From Pseudomonas sp. ADAK13 (GTDB taxonomy: Bacteria > Pseudomonadota > Gammaproteobacteria > Pseudomonadales > Pseudomonadaceae), in contig NZ_CP052860.1 of the NCBI RefSeq assembly GCF_012935715.1, forward strand, positions 1,054,001-1,118,000: a stretch of 64,000 nucleotides of DNA, read 5' to 3'. Positions 28,424-40,151 of the stretch are shown here, one piece after another. The first letter of the stretch is position 1, and each line of letters begins with the position of its first letter. The position numbers and the translations under genes were made by a program. The notes beneath the pieces are model-generated. The model made no database searches, had not been told where the DNA came from, and saw only the letters and a program-made list of their open reading frames with translations.

Positions 28424-29866
28424 TTACGACCCCGTGCCACCCACGGTGATCGCATCAATTTTCAAGGTTGGCTGGCCGACACCCACCGGCACCGACTGCC
28501 CATCCTTGCCGCACGTCCCTACCCCACTGTCCAGCGACAGGTCGTTACCGACCATCGACACCTTGCTCATGGCTTCCGGGCCGTTGCCAATCAACGTTGC
28601 ACCCTTGACCGGCGCGGTGATCTTGCCGTCTTCGATCAAGTACGCCTCGCTGGTGGAGAACACAAACTTGCCGCTGGTGATGTCCACCTGCCCGCCACCG
28701 AGGTTGGCGCAGTAGATGCCGCGCTTCACCGAGGCAATGATTTCAGCCGGGTCGCTTTCGCCACCGAGCATGTAGGTGTTGGTCATGCGCGGCATCGGCA
28801 GGTGCGCGTAGGACTCGCGACGACCGTTACCCGTGCGGGCCACGCCCATCAGGCGAGCGTTGAGCTTGTCTTGCATGTAGCCCTTGAGCACGCCGTTTTC
28901 GATCAGGGTGGTGCACTCCGTCGGCGTGCCTTCATCATCGACGCTCAACGAACCACGACGCCCGGCCAGGGTGCCGTCGTCGACGATGGTGCAGAGCTTG
29001 GACGCAACCATCTCGCCCATCCGACCGCTGTAGGCCGAACTGCCCTTACGGTTGAAGTCACCTTCCAGACCGTGGCCCACCGCTTCATGCAACAGCACGC
29101 CGGACCAGCCGGAACCCAGCACCACCGGCAACGTACCGGCCGGAGCCGGAATCGCTTCCAGATTGACCAGGGCCTGGCGCAGCGCTTCACGCGCATACCC
29201 CATGGCGCGGTCTTCGGTGAGGAAATAGCGGTAGTCGGTACGCCCGCCGCCGCCATGGCCACCGCGCTCGCGGCGGCCGTTCTGCTCAACAATCACACTG
29301 ACATTGAAACGCACCAGTGGCCGCACATCCGCCGCCAGGCCGCCATCGGTGGAGGCCACGAGGATGCGCTCCCACACGCCGGCCATGCTCACGGTGACTT
29401 GCTGGATGCGCGGGTCCAGGGCGCGGGTCGCGGCGTCCACACGCTTGAGCAGCTCGACCTTTTCGGCGCGGCTGATCACTTCCAGCGGGTTATCCGGCGC
29501 ATACAACTGGGCCACGTCCTGGGTGCTGAACGCCTGCACCGTGCCGTTCTGGCCGGCACGAGAGATCGAACGGGCAGCGCGAGCCGCCAGGCCCAAGGCT
29601 TCAAGGGTGATGGCATTGCTGTAGGCAAAACCGGTTTTTTCACCGGACTGGGCACGCACGCCCACGCCTTGGTCGAGGTTGAAGCTGCCTTCCTTGACGA
29701 TCCCGTCTTCCAGGGCCCAGGACTCGGAAATCTGCCCCTGGAAATACAGGTCGGCAGCATCGATGCCCGGCCCGGCCAGATCGCCGAGGACCGTTTGCAA
29801 GCTTTCGATGGTCACGCCACCGGGCGCCAGGAGGTGTTCACTGACTGAGGACAACAACTCGCTCAT
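28424..29866 (-). CDS. tldD: Metalloprotease TldD
   Basis: Catalytic subunit of the TldD/PmbA protease. The zinc motif HEAVGH is at residues 260-265, within [19 protein letters not shown]. The 480-residue length and the C-terminal [21 protein letters not shown] block are typical. The start [17 protein letters not shown] is chosen; the longer upstream frame overlaps the nitrilase-like gene and is not family-like. It lies 17 bases after the carbon-nitrogen hydrolase stop, and probably shares its transcript with it and yhdP. Confidence 0.95.
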   Translation of the reverse strand: MSELLSSVSEHLLAPGGVTIESLQTVLGDLAGPGIDAADLYFQGQISESWALEDGIVKEGSFNLDQGVGVRAQSGEKTGFAYSNAITLEALGLAARAARSISRAGQNGTVQAFSTQDVAQLYAPDNPLEVISRAEKVELLKRVDAATRALDPRIQQVTVSMAGVWERILVASTDGGLAADVRPLVRFNVSVIVEQNGRRERGGHGGGGRTDYRYFLTEDRAMGYAREALRQALVNLEAIPAPAGTLPVVLGSGWSGVLLHEAVGHGLEGDFNRKGSSAYSGRMGEMVASKLCTIVDDGTLAGRRGSLSVDDEGTPTECTTLIENGVLKGYMQDKLNARLMGVARTGNGRRESYAHLPMPRMTNTYMLGGESDPAEIIASVKRGIYCANLGGGQVDITSGKFVFSTSEAYLIEDGKITAPVKGATLIGNGPEAMSKVSMVGNDLSLDSGVGTCGKDGQSVPVGVGQPTLKIDAITVGGTGS

Positions 29867-29882
29867 AGGTTTGGCCTTAAAT

Positions 29883-30731
29883 TCATCGTTCTGAAGCAGG
29901 TCGCTGCGCGCCCTGCGAGAAAAAGCGCCGGTGGCCTGCCACCGGCATACGCGTCCGTATCGACGCCTGTTCACTGCTATCGCGTTCGGCCAGCAGCACC
30001 GCCTCGCCTTGATCCTGTTGTGCCAGCACTCGGCCCCATGGGTCGATAATCGCTGCATGCCCGAAGGTTTCCCGTGGCCCCGGGTGCACGCCGCCCTGGG
30101 CAGCCGCCAGCAGGTAACACTGGGTTTCGATAGCCCGTGCGCGAATCAGCACGTCCCAGTGCGCAGCGCCCGTCACCGCTGTAAAGGCGGAAGGCGCAGT
30201 GATCAACTCGGCACCCGCAGCGCGCAATTCGCTGTACAGCTCCGGGAAGCGCAAGTCGTAGCACACCGTCAGCCCCAAGCGGCCGACCGGCGTATCCGCC
30301 ACCACCACCTGGCTACCATGAGCATAGTCATCGGATTCGCGATAACGGCCCCGGGCATCGGCTACATCGACATCGAACAGGTGTAGCTTGTCGTAGCGAG
30401 CGACGATTTCGCCCTGATCATCGATCAGCAACGAGCAGGCATTGGACTTGGCGTTCGGTTGATCCTTTGGAGGCAACGGCAAAGTGCCGGCCACTATCCA
30501 TAAGGTGAGGTCGCGAGCGGCCTGTTTCAACCACGGCAGGACAGGACCTTCGCCCAAGGCCTCGGCGCGCCCGATATCGGCTACATCACGACGGCCCATG
30601 GCGGCGAAGTTTTCCGGGAGTACGGCGAGCCTGGCACCGCCCGCCGCCGCTTGTTCCAGCAGGCGCCGGGCCTGGGCCAGATTGGCCAGCACATCGCTTT
30701 GGCTGACCATTTGAATTACCGCAAAGGACAT
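29883..30731 (-). CDS. Carbon-nitrogen hydrolase (nitrilase superfamily, Nit-like)
   Basis: Amidase of the nitrilase superfamily. The catalytic triad is visible: E40 (LPENFAAMG), K114 ([10 protein letters not shown]) and C157 ([13 protein letters not shown]). The 282-residue length fits the Nit1/YafV/NitFhit-like branch, some members of which repair deaminated glutathione; that substrate is inferred, not shown. The ATG at 30731 has CTGGAG upstream and gives [13 protein letters not shown], so it is preferred over an ATG eight codons earlier. It lies between yhdP and tldD on the minus strand. Confidence 0.9.
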   Translation of the reverse strand: MSFAVIQMVSQSDVLANLAQARRLLEQAAAGGARLAVLPENFAAMGRRDVADIGRAEALGEGPVLPWLKQAARDLTLWIVAGTLPLPPKDQPNAKSNACSLLIDDQGEIVARYDKLHLFDVDVADARGRYRESDDYAHGSQVVVADTPVGRLGLTVCYDLRFPELYSELRAAGAELITAPSAFTAVTGAAHWDVLIRARAIETQCYLLAAAQGGVHPGPRETFGHAAIIDPWGRVLAQQDQGEAVLLAERDSSEQASIRTRMPVAGHRRFFSQGAQRPASER

Positions 30732-30794
30732 GGGCCCACACTCCAGAAAAGGCATGCACCAAAAAGGGATAGTGCCATGCTACTCCGCAGGCAC

Positions 30795-33700
30795 TCAGTT
30801 TGGTTTTTCAAATGGCTTGTCGAAGGTGATTTTCGGGTCTTTCCATGGGCCTTCGACCTTGTACTGGACGCTGGCGAAACGCGAGACGCGGTCGCCAATC
30901 AGCTTGTCGATCAGGAACAGTGCACCGCCAATGGCCGGCGCGCCGACGATCAGCGCGGCAATCGGCAGGTTATTGGTCACCGGCAGCGTTACCAGCAACT
31001 TCGCATCGACGCGATCCGCCACCAGGTCCAGGGTGCCGTTGATCTCCAGGTTACTCGACGGGCCCGTCATGGTGATCGGCTCACGGGTCACAAACACGCC
31101 ATTACTGGCGGCCAGCAAGCCCTTGACCCGGTCATAACTCAAGCCTTTGCCGAGCAAGTCCGAGAAGTCCAGCCGCAGCCGGCGACCGATGGAGTTGAAG
31201 TTCAGCAAACCAAACACCCGCAGGGCCTGGGCGCCGCCTTCCACTTCAACAAACTGCCCTTTGCGGAAGCTGGCATCCAGGCTGCCGGAGAAACGCTTGG
31301 GACCGACCCAGGCCGGCGAACCCGGCCAGCGGCCGTCCACGTCCACATGAAACTCTTCACTGGTCACGCTCGGCGCAAAACCCCAGCCCTTGAGCACGTC
31401 CCCAATGTTCTTGCCATCCAGGCGGCCCTTGTACCAACTGCTGCTGGCTCCGGGCCCCCCCTCCCAACCGCCGGCGCCCTGAAGCAGCATGCCCTTGAGG
31501 CCCAGGTTGAGGCTGTTGAACGCCATGCCCTTGGTGGTCGGCCGGACTTTCAACGACCAGGCACCTACCAGGTCCGGGCCCTGGAACAACTGGGCAATCG
31601 AGATATCCAGTGCCGGAATATCCTTGGGATCGACATCAGCCAGCGGGTCCGGCGCATTTTCATCCGCCTGCACCGTCGGATCCACCGCAGGCAATTTCAC
31701 GTACTGCAAGTTGACCGCGATCGGCGCGCCCTTGGCATCCGGTAGCCCCACGGTGCCTTTGGCTTGCTGGCTGTCGAACTGCAAGCCCCAGGCCGCGGGC
31801 TTGCGATCCAGTTGCAGGTTGACCTGGTCAAACTGCGTGCCGAAGCCGGTCAGCTTGCCAATCTTGAAGTCAGCCCCGCTCAACAGTTGCTTGGCACTGC
31901 CACCCGGGTCGTTGCCAGCATAGCGGTCTACCAGTTTTTTCCAGGGATCGACATCCAGCTCCGACAACACCCCGCGAATACGCAAGCCCTTGCCGGCCGG
32001 CAACACGGCATCGCCTTCCCCCAGGAACAGCTCACCACGGCCATCGGCAAAATTGTCCGCCGGGGCGGCGAAGGTGAAGCTGCCCAACTCGCCATAATCG
32101 AACCAGTAGCGGCGCTCCTTACCCTGCAGCGTCATGCGGAACACGCTGTCACGGCCCTGGCTCGCCGGCATGCCGAACGGTGCCGGCAGGTCCACGGCCA
32201 CGCCCTTGAGGTTGGAACTGACCATCAACTGGCTGTCGGCGCCGTCGAGGTTGAGCTGCAATTGGTAGGGGATATCGCCGGACACCGGCAACGGCTGGCT
32301 GACTTTCAGCCAGTCAGTCAGCCGCTTGACGGTCACCTGCCCCTTGGCGGTTACGCGGGTATTGAGATTGCCCTGCCGGCCATCGGCAAAAATCTGCGCG
32401 GTGATCGGCCGGTCGAAGGCCTGGGCGCTGATGTTCTGGCCACTCAGGCCCTTGGCGCTGTCGAAACGGAAATCACCCTTGAGCTGGCTCAGGTCCAGCG
32501 TAGGCTCAGCCAATTGCAGGCGCGCCTTGTCAGTCTTGAAATCCACCACAATCTTGGGATCTGCACCCTTGGCCAAGGGAATATCCAGGTCGAGCTTGCC
32601 TTGCAGGTCGCCGTCGCCTTTCCAGCCGGCGAAGGTCGAGGCGGTGCCGATCGGCGCCTCCTGAAGGATCTTCAGGCCATCGCCCAAGCCGCCGGCAAAA
32701 TTGCCGGTCAGCAGTAGGTGACTGTCCTTGCCTTCAGGGGCATGGGGAATGTTGACGTAGATGTCGTTGACCTTGGTGTCGAGCAACTGGCCCTTGCTGG
32801 CCAGGATGCGCACGCCGCTCTCCTCTACAAACACTTCGCCCTTGACCTTGCTGACATGCGGCCAGCCCGGCTGGAATGCCAGTTCGGCATCGTGCACCTT
32901 GAAGAACAGGCTGATATTGCGCGAAGCAGGCAGCGCATCGTGGTTCAGCGAGCCCTGGTACTGGAAGAAGCCCTCGTCCACCGCGCCCTTGAGGATCGCG
33001 GTGCGCAGCCATTCATCGAGTGCCGGGCTCAAGACGGCGGGCAGGTATTTGGGGGTGAAGCGGCCATCGCCGTCGACCATGCCGACCCGCAGGTCCATGT
33101 AGTCTTCCTGGCTATGGTCGAAATGCAGGCGAATCAGGAAGTCCGCCGCCACTTTGCCCTCTTCCCCCAGCACCTTGATGTACGGCGCAATCAGGGTGAA
33201 GCCTTCTTTATCCAGCTTCCACGTCAGGCGAGCGTTGGCCTGGATGTACTGCCAGGGCTTGGCGAAGATCGGAAACAGGTGCAAGGAGAAGTCCTTGCTG
33301 TCCATGCGCAACTCGCCCTTGCCCAGGTCACCGCTGATGCTGCCGCTGACATTACGGGCCGCCGGGGCGCCGAAGTAGGCATCAAAACCGATGCGATCAA
33401 GGTTGGCCGCGAAGCTCACGCGCTGGTCAGTGGTGTCTTCAGGCCGGTAATCCAGCAACACGTTGCGCAGCGTACCCGTCGCCTTGAGGTGATCCAGCGC
33501 GGTGGCCAGGGCCTCCGGCAACGGTGCCAAGGCATGCAGCAACGGCGTGATCGGGGTCAGGTCGAGACGATCGGCCTGCACGTTCCAGACTTCCTGGGCC
33601 TTGTCGGTCGCCAGGGTTTGTTGCAGTTGCAGGCGCGACTCCCAGCGAGTGTCACCGAGGTTCATCGCCAGCGAGTCGAACAGCACCTTGAGGCCGCTGT

Positions 33701-34610
33701 CACTGCGTTGCAGGTACGCGGTGAGGGCCAGGTTCTCGATATGGGTCGGCTTGCGGTCGGCGTAGCTGCCCTTGAGTTGCGCAGCGTTGAGGCGCACGGC
33801 GGCGCTTTGCACGGTGCCCTTGCCCCACGTCAGCCAGAATTCGCCGCCGGCCTTGAGTTCGGTGAGTTTCCATTGCCGGGTCAGCTTTGCCGGGATCCAT
33901 TTTGCCCAGTCACTCTGGGGCAAGCTCAGGTAAGCCTCGGCTTCACCGTCTTTCCACTGACTGGCGCGGATTCGGGTACGCAGGTTCAGCGCCAGCGGCT
34001 GGCCATCGGGCAGGGTCAGGCGCGCGTCCAGGCGCTGGCGGTTGGCGCCGGTCTGCAGGCTCACACCGACATAGGTCAAGGTCAGCGGCGCCTGCTCGAA
34101 CGGCTGCAGCGTCACCTGGCTGTCGAGCAATGAGACTTGCCCGACCATTTGCATGCGCGTCAGCAGTTGTTCGGGATCCAGCGGCTGGTCATCCTGCACT
34201 GGCAAGCCTTGCAGCGCCCAGTGTCCGTCCTTGTCTTCCTTCACGCTGACTTGCAGGCCACTGACTTCCAGATGGGCAATCCGCACGTCGCGCGCCAGCA
34301 CGCTGGCCCAGATATCCGGCACCACTTGCACCTGATCCAGACGCAGGGCGCTGTTGCCCTCGCCGACCATCACATCGTGGGCCATCAACACCGGCGCGAA
34401 ACCGCTCCAGCGCCCTTCCAGGCTGCCGATGCTCAAGGGCATGTCCAGCGCAGTACGGGCCTTGGCTTCGATTTCGCCCCGGTATTCCGCCACCAGCGGT
34501 GTCAATTCACGGCCAAGGCTCACGTACACCGCTGCCAATACCAGCAACAAGGCGCACAGGCCAAGGCCCCAGCGGGTCAATGCGGCAAAAAAGCGTATCA
34601 GACGCTCCAT
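30795..34610 (-). CDS. yhdP: YhdP-family AsmA-like envelope protein
   Basis: Very large (1271 residues) inner-membrane-anchored protein of the AsmA-like group, proposed with TamB and YdbH to bridge phospholipids across the periplasm to the outer membrane. One N-terminal membrane helix is seen at about residues 13-31 (LGLCALLLVLAAVYVSLG). The rest is long beta-rich repeats, as expected for a lipid-conducting groove. The DUF3971 and AsmA_2-like C-terminal parts include GLLNFNSIGRRLRLDFSDL and NLEINGTLDLVADRVDAKLL. It is upstream of the hydrolase and tldD on one strand, and follows rng. Confidence 0.94.
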   Translation of the reverse strand: MERLIRFFAALTRWGLGLCALLLVLAAVYVSLGRELTPLVAEYRGEIEAKARTALDMPLSIGSLEGRWSGFAPVLMAHDVMVGEGNSALRLDQVQVVPDIWASVLARDVRIAHLEVSGLQVSVKEDKDGHWALQGLPVQDDQPLDPEQLLTRMQMVGQVSLLDSQVTLQPFEQAPLTLTYVGVSLQTGANRQRLDARLTLPDGQPLALNLRTRIRASQWKDGEAEAYLSLPQSDWAKWIPAKLTRQWKLTELKAGGEFWLTWGKGTVQSAAVRLNAAQLKGSYADRKPTHIENLALTAYLQRSDSGLKVLFDSLAMNLGDTRWESRLQLQQTLATDKAQEVWNVQADRLDLTPITPLLHALAPLPEALATALDHLKATGTLRNVLLDYRPEDTTDQRVSFAANLDRIGFDAYFGAPAARNVSGSISGDLGKGELRMDSKDFSLHLFPIFAKPWQYIQANARLTWKLDKEGFTLIAPYIKVLGEEGKVAADFLIRLHFDHSQEDYMDLRVGMVDGDGRFTPKYLPAVLSPALDEWLRTAILKGAVDEGFFQYQGSLNHDALPASRNISLFFKVHDAELAFQPGWPHVSKVKGEVFVEESGVRILASKGQLLDTKVNDIYVNIPHAPEGKDSHLLLTGNFAGGLGDGLKILQEAPIGTASTFAGWKGDGDLQGKLDLDIPLAKGADPKIVVDFKTDKARLQLAEPTLDLSQLKGDFRFDSAKGLSGQNISAQAFDRPITAQIFADGRQGNLNTRVTAKGQVTVKRLTDWLKVSQPLPVSGDIPYQLQLNLDGADSQLMVSSNLKGVAVDLPAPFGMPASQGRDSVFRMTLQGKERRYWFDYGELGSFTFAAPADNFADGRGELFLGEGDAVLPAGKGLRIRGVLSELDVDPWKKLVDRYAGNDPGGSAKQLLSGADFKIGKLTGFGTQFDQVNLQLDRKPAAWGLQFDSQQAKGTVGLPDAKGAPIAVNLQYVKLPAVDPTVQADENAPDPLADVDPKDIPALDISIAQLFQGPDLVGAWSLKVRPTTKGMAFNSLNLGLKGMLLQGAGGWEGGPGASSSWYKGRLDGKNIGDVLKGWGFAPSVTSEEFHVDVDGRWPGSPAWVGPKRFSGSLDASFRKGQFVEVEGGAQALRVFGLLNFNSIGRRLRLDFSDLLGKGLSYDRVKGLLAASNGVFVTREPITMTGPSSNLEINGTLDLVADRVDAKLLVTLPVTNNLPIAALIVGAPAIGGALFLIDKLIGDRVSRFASVQYKVEGPWKDPKITFDKPFEKPN

Positions 34611-34686
34611 GTCAGGCGACCCTCAAAGGCAATAGTCGGACGGCAGTTCAAGGTCTGCCGGTCTCGTTGATAAGAGCTAACGCGAA

Positions 34687-36144
34687 TCAGAGCAGCACCA
34701 CGTCATATTGTTCCTGGGAATACATGGTTTCGACCTGGAAGCGAATAGTGCGTCCGATAAAACCTTCCAGCTCCGCGACGTTGCCGGACTCTTCATCCAG
34801 CAGCCGGTCGACCACCTTCTGGTTAGCCAGGACTCTATAGCCCTCGGCCTGGTAGGCGCGTGCCTCCCGTAAGATTTCCCGGAAAATCTCGTAGCAAACC
34901 GTTTCCGGGGTCTTCAACTTACCGCGCCCCTGGCAACTGCTGCACGGCTCGCACAGTACTTGCTCCAGGCTTTCGCGGGTGCGCTTGCGGGTCATCTGCA
35001 CCAGGCCCAATTCGGTGATACCGATGATGTTGGTCTTGGCGTGATCGCGCTCCAGCTGCTTTTCAAGGGTACGCAGTACCTGGCGCTGGTGCTCTTCATC
35101 CTCCATGTCGATGAAGTCGATGATGATGATCCCGCCCAGGTTGCGCAGGCGCAGTTGGCGGGCAATTGCGGTAGCGGCTTCGAGGTTGGTCTTGAAGATG
35201 GTTTCTTCGAGGTTGCGATGGCCCACAAAGGCGCCCGTGTTGACGTCGATGGTGCTCATCGCTTCAGCCGGGTCCACCACCAGGTAGCCGCCGGACTTGA
35301 GCGGCACTTTGCGCTCGAGGGCTTTCTGGATTTCGTCTTCGACACCGTACAGGTCGAAGATCGGCCGCTCGCCCGGGTAATGCTCCAGGCGATCGGCAAT
35401 TTCCGGCATCAGCTCGGCAACAAATTGCGTGGTGCGCTGGAAGGTTTCCCGCGAGTCGATACGAATTTTCTCAATCTTCGGGCTGACCAGATCACGCAAC
35501 GTGCGCAGGGCCAGGCCGAGGTCTTCATAGATCACACTCGGTGCGCCAATGGTCTTGATCTGCGCGCCGATCTGGTCCCAGAGGCGACGCAGGTAACGGA
35601 TGTCCATGAGGATTTCATCGGCGCCGGCGCCTTCAGCGGCGGTACGCAGGATGAAACCTCCGGCCTCCTTGATGCCTTCCAGCGCCACGCAGTCGCTGAC
35701 CACCTTTTTCAGGCGCTCGCGCTCGGCTTCGTCTTCGATTTTCAGGGAGATGCCAACGTGGGCCGTGCGTGGCATGTACACCAGGTAGCGCGAAGGAATC
35801 GACAGTTGGGTGGTCAACCGCGCGCCTTTGGAGCCAATCGGGTCCTTGGTGACTTGCACCACCAGGCTTTGCCCTTCGTGCACCAGGGCGCTGATGCTTT
35901 CAACCGCCGGGCCTTCACGCAGGGAGATTTCCGAAGCATGGATAAACGCGGCGCGGTCCAGGCCGATGTCGACGAAAGCCGCCTGCATCCCCGGTAACAC
36001 ACGCACGACCTTGCCTTTATAGATATTGCCGACGATCCCGCGCTTTTGGGTGCGCTCGACATGCACTTCTTGCAGAACACCGTTCTCTACCACCGCCACG
36101 CGCGATTCCATCGGCGTGATATTGATCAGAATCTCTTCACTCAT
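34687..36144 (-). CDS. rng: Ribonuclease G
   Basis: Endoribonuclease of the RNase E/G family that matures the 5' end of 16S rRNA and decays some mRNAs. An S1 domain covers about residues 38-120 (NIYKGKVVRVLPGMQAAFVDIG). Catalytic aspartates fall in STIDVNTGAF (D300) and IIIIDFIDMEDE (D343 and D346). The zinc-link cysteines are in CEPCSSCQGRG near residue 410. The 485-residue length lacks the long C-terminal scaffold of RNase E. The start MSEEILINITPMESR is the family N-terminus; the longer frame runs antisense through maf. Confidence 0.96.
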   Translation of the reverse strand: MSEEILINITPMESRVAVVENGVLQEVHVERTQKRGIVGNIYKGKVVRVLPGMQAAFVDIGLDRAAFIHASEISLREGPAVESISALVHEGQSLVVQVTKDPIGSKGARLTTQLSIPSRYLVYMPRTAHVGISLKIEDEAERERLKKVVSDCVALEGIKEAGGFILRTAAEGAGADEILMDIRYLRRLWDQIGAQIKTIGAPSVIYEDLGLALRTLRDLVSPKIEKIRIDSRETFQRTTQFVAELMPEIADRLEHYPGERPIFDLYGVEDEIQKALERKVPLKSGGYLVVDPAEAMSTIDVNTGAFVGHRNLEETIFKTNLEAATAIARQLRLRNLGGIIIIDFIDMEDEEHQRQVLRTLEKQLERDHAKTNIIGITELGLVQMTRKRTRESLEQVLCEPCSSCQGRGKLKTPETVCYEIFREILREARAYQAEGYRVLANQKVVDRLLDEESGNVAELEGFIGRTIRFQVETMYSQEQYDVVLL

Positions 36145-36214
36145 GGCTGGGTCTCGTTCAGGCGTTTTCACAATAGTGACCGATCGCTTAAGGCTTGGCG
36201 CTGGAATACGGCGT

Positions 36215-36811
36215 TTAGCGCACGGTAAGGTTTTGCCAACAGGGTATGCCGAATTGGCCCAGCAGTTCTGCGGTTTCGCAGACCGGCAGGCCAACGACGG
36301 CAGAGTAGCTGCCATTGAGTCCGGCGACGAACACCGCCGCCAAGCCTTGGATAGCATAGCCGCCCGCTTTGTCCTGGGGCTCGCCGCTGTGCCAATAAGT
36401 GGTGGCTTCATCCGCTGAAATCTTGCGAAAGCGCACGCGACTGCTGACCAGCCGCGTTTCGCAACGCTGATCATCAATCAGGGCAATGGCCGTCAGGACT
36501 TCGTGTTCACGATCAGAAAGGGCCAGCAACATGGCCTGGGCATCGGCCTGACCCACGGGTTTACCGAGGATCTGGCCGTCGAGGATGACGGCGGTGTCGG
36601 CGCCCAGTACGCAAGCGCCAGCCGCATCGGCCAGGGTCGCACGGCCGGCCGCCGCCTTGCCGCGCGCCAGGCGCTCTACGTAGGACGCCGGCGATTCATT
36701 GGTAAGGGGAGTTTCATCAATGGCGGCGCTGACGACAGTGAACGGCACACCGATCTGGGTCAGCAGTTCACGCCGCCTCGGGGAGCCCGAGGCCAGGTAA
36801 AGCGAATTCAT
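36215..36811 (-). CDS. maf: Maf-family nucleotide pyrophosphatase (YhdE type)
   Basis: House-cleaning enzyme that hydrolyses dTTP, UTP or modified nucleotides to monophosphates. The Maf signature is the N-terminal [14 protein letters not shown], with conserved later blocks [18 protein letters not shown] and [12 protein letters not shown]. The 198-residue length is normal. It lies in the mreBCD-maf-rng order common to gamma-proteobacteria. A link with cell-shape or division control has been proposed for Maf, but this is not shown here. Confidence 0.94.
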   Translation of the reverse strand: MNSLYLASGSPRRRELLTQIGVPFTVVSAAIDETPLTNESPASYVERLARGKAAAGRATLADAAGACVLGADTAVILDGQILGKPVGQADAQAMLLALSDREHEVLTAIALIDDQRCETRLVSSRVRFRKISADEATTYWHSGEPQDKAGGYAIQGLAAVFVAGLNGSYSAVVGLPVCETAELLGQFGIPCWQNLTVR

Positions 36812-36861
36812 GCAGACTCTCCCTGTGGGGTTCGATAACCAGGCAGAGCCTCGCGATCCAT

Positions 36862-37350
36862 TCAATTGATTTTATAGCGACGACGCAATCCACGCAGGCC
36901 GAAACTGATCCAGGGCCACAACAACGCACTGACCAGGGCGGGCAACACCAGCGCCAGGGTCGGTTGGCGGTTGCCGGTCAAGGCACTGAGCCACAGCTGT
37001 ACCAGCTGCGCCAGGCCGAAGATCACCAGGATCACCAGGCACTGCTGCCACATCGGGAACATGCGAAGGCGCTGCTGCAACGACAACACCAGGAAGGTAA
37101 TCAGGGTCAGGATCAGCGCGTTCTGGCCGAGCAGCGTGCCATAAAGCACATCCTCCATCAGCCCCAGGCACATGGCCGTGACCATCCCGACCTTGTGCGG
37201 CAACGCCAGGGCCCAGAATGCCAGCAGCAAGGCGAGCCACAGCGGACGCAGGATTTCCATGAATTGCGGCAACGGCGAAACGCTGAGCAGCAAGCCGATG
37301 GCGAAGGTCAGCCAGACGATCCAGCCGTTACGCGAATGAGTACCGGCCAT
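36862..37350 (-). CDS. mreD: Rod-shape determining protein MreD
   Basis: Small integral membrane protein of the elongasome. The 162-residue product is highly hydrophobic with five or six membrane segments, beginning [19 protein letters not shown]. The motif [18 protein letters not shown] near residues 62-79 is typical. Its ATG shares one base with the mreC stop. With MreB and MreC it directs lateral wall synthesis. Confidence 0.93.
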   Translation of the reverse strand: MAGTHSRNGWIVWLTFAIGLLLSVSPLPQFMEILRPLWLALLLAFWALALPHKVGMVTAMCLGLMEDVLYGTLLGQNALILTLITFLVLSLQQRLRMFPMWQQCLVILVIFGLAQLVQLWLSALTGNRQPTLALVLPALVSALLWPWISFGLRGLRRRYKIN

Positions 37351-38459
37351 TATTCTTCCCTCTGCCGAGTGGTTGCCGGGGCCGCAGCCGGTGGCTTGGC
37401 GGCAGCGGGCGGTTTGGCAGCGGCAGGTGTAGCAGCCGCAGGCTTGGCCGGACGCGCGCTATGGGCCACCGGCTTGGCCGGGGTTGCGACAGGCGCGACT
37501 GGGGTTGCCGGAGCAGCAGCCGGGGCGGCAGGTGCAGCCGGCTTTGGCACGGTGGCCGGAATGATCGGCGCAGTGCCGTTTTGCTTGTCTTCCGCTTCCT
37601 GGGCCTGGGCGGCTTCGTTGGCGCGCTCTTCCGGGGTGCGGTTGTCACTGAACACCAGCAACAGGTAGCGGCTGCGGTTCAACGCGGCGGTCGGCACGGC
37701 GCGCACGATGGCGAACGGCTGGCCGGAATCGTGGATCACTTCCTTGACCGTCGCGACCGGGTAGCCCGCCGGGAACCGCTGACCCAGGCCGGAACTGACC
37801 AGCAGGTCGCCTTCCTTGATGTCGGCAGTATCAGCCACGTGGCGCAACTCCAGGCGCTCCGGGTTACCCGTACCGCTGGCAATCGCCCGCAGACCGTTGC
37901 GGTTAACTTGCACCGGGATACTGTGGGTGGTGTCGGTCAGCAACAGGACGCGGGAGGTATAAGGCATCAACTCCACCACCTGGCCCATCAAGCCACGGGC
38001 ATCGAGCACCGGCTGGCCAAGGACCACGCCGTCGCGCTCACCCTTGTTGATGATGATGCGGTGGGTGAAGGGGTTCGGGTCCATGCCGATCAACTCGGCC
38101 ACTTCGACCTTTTCGTTGACCAGCGCAGAGGAATTGAGCAACTCGCGCAGCCGAACGTTCTGCTCGGTGAGGGCCGCCAGCTTTTGCATGCGTCCCTGCA
38201 GCAGCAGGTTTTCGGTCTTGAGTTTTTCGTTTTCGGCCACCAGTTCGGTGCGGCTGCCAAATTGGCTGGCCACGCCCTGGTAAAGACGCTGCGGCAGGTC
38301 AGTGATCCAGTAAGTCTGCATCAGGACCAGCGACATCTGGCTACGCACTGGCTTGAGCAGTGTGAAGCGGGCATCGACCACCATCAGCGCAACCGATAGC
38401 ACGACCAGCACCAACAGGCGCACGCCCAATGAGGGGCCTTTGGAGAAAAGCGGTTTAAT
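37350..38459 (-). CDS. mreC: Rod-shape determining protein MreC (apparent AUU start)
   Basis: Bitopic membrane protein linking MreB to the wall synthases RodA and PBP2. One membrane helix is near residues 14-30, followed by a coiled coil (ELVAENEKLKTENLLLQGRM) and the beta domain. The C-terminal tail is a low-complexity Pro/Ala/Lys stretch of about 75 residues. No ATG, GTG or TTG lies before TTG 38429, but an in-frame ATT at 38459 sits six bases after GGAGGAG and adds IKPLFSKGPS, which I recall as the usual MreC N-terminus. I therefore start there (369 residues). The TTG at 38429 is the alternative. Confidence 0.9.
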   Translation of the reverse strand: MKPLFSKGPSLGVRLLVLVVLSVALMVVDARFTLLKPVRSQMSLVLMQTYWITDLPQRLYQGVASQFGSRTELVAENEKLKTENLLLQGRMQKLAALTEQNVRLRELLNSSALVNEKVEVAELIGMDPNPFTHRIIINKGERDGVVLGQPVLDARGLMGQVVELMPYTSRVLLLTDTTHSIPVQVNRNGLRAIASGTGNPERLELRHVADTADIKEGDLLVSSGLGQRFPAGYPVATVKEVIHDSGQPFAIVRAVPTAALNRSRYLLLVFSDNRTPEERANEAAQAQEAEDKQNGTAPIIPATVPKPAAPAAPAAAPATPVAPVATPAKPVAHSARPAKPAAATPAAAKPPAAAKPPAAAPATTRQREE

Positions 38460-38599
38460 AAGCCGCTCCTCCCGGGCAAATTTTTTCTTTATTCATACGG
38501 CATCAAACCGGCCTGGATGCAGATTGAAGAAGATAAACGCCAACAGGCAGCACTGCAAAGTGCTGCCTGTTGGCGAAGCATGGGCCAACCAGCAAACGC

Positions 38600-39649
<1,050 letters not shown>

Positions 39650-39847
39650 CTAGGCAACGCGTGGGTAAAAAAGTGCGGCAAACTCTAACAACGACAGGGA
39701 TTTTGGGCAAGGCGCCAATGTGCTAAATTGGCCGACTTTCTGTGCACCAACCCCCACAATCGCGGCCATATGACCGTAGAAATGCGGTAGTGTTCCTACA
39801 ATCTAACACACGGATAGCTTCCGTTCTGTTTTCCACTGGAGAATCCC

Positions 39848-40135
39848 ATGGCGCTTGAACGCTCCGACGTGGAAAAAATCGCTCATTTGGCCTGCCTGGG
39901 CCTCAATGAAGCCGATCTTCCACAGACCACCGCAGCCCTGAACAGCATTCTCGGGCTGGTCGACCAAATGCAAGCCGTGAATACCGACGGCATCGAGCCC
40001 CTGGCTCACCCGCTGGAAGCCAGCCAGCGCCTGCGCGCCGACGTTGTGACCGAGCGCAATAACCGCGAGGCTTACCAGTCCATCGCGCCAGCGGTCGAAA
40101 ACGGCCTGTACCTGGTTCCGAAAGTCATCGACTAA
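39848..40135 (+). CDS. gatC: Asp/Glu-tRNA amidotransferase subunit C
   Basis: Small linker subunit of the GatCAB complex, which converts Glu-tRNA(Gln) or Asp-tRNA(Asn) to the amidated forms. The 95-residue protein has the N-terminal [12 protein letters not shown] and the helical [17 protein letters not shown] region that wraps between GatA and GatB. GGAG lies 8 bases before the ATG. It is followed at 17 bases by gatA. Confidence 0.95.
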   Translation: MALERSDVEKIAHLACLGLNEADLPQTTAALNSILGLVDQMQAVNTDGIEPLAHPLEASQRLRADVVTERNNREAYQSIAPAVENGLYLVPKVID

Positions 40136-40151
40136 AGGGAAAGAGCCTGCA

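Noticed and set aside
29883..30755. Longer start for the carbon-nitrogen hydrolase at 30755
   Set aside because: The residues before MSFAVIQM do not fit the family and the ribosome site is better for 30731.
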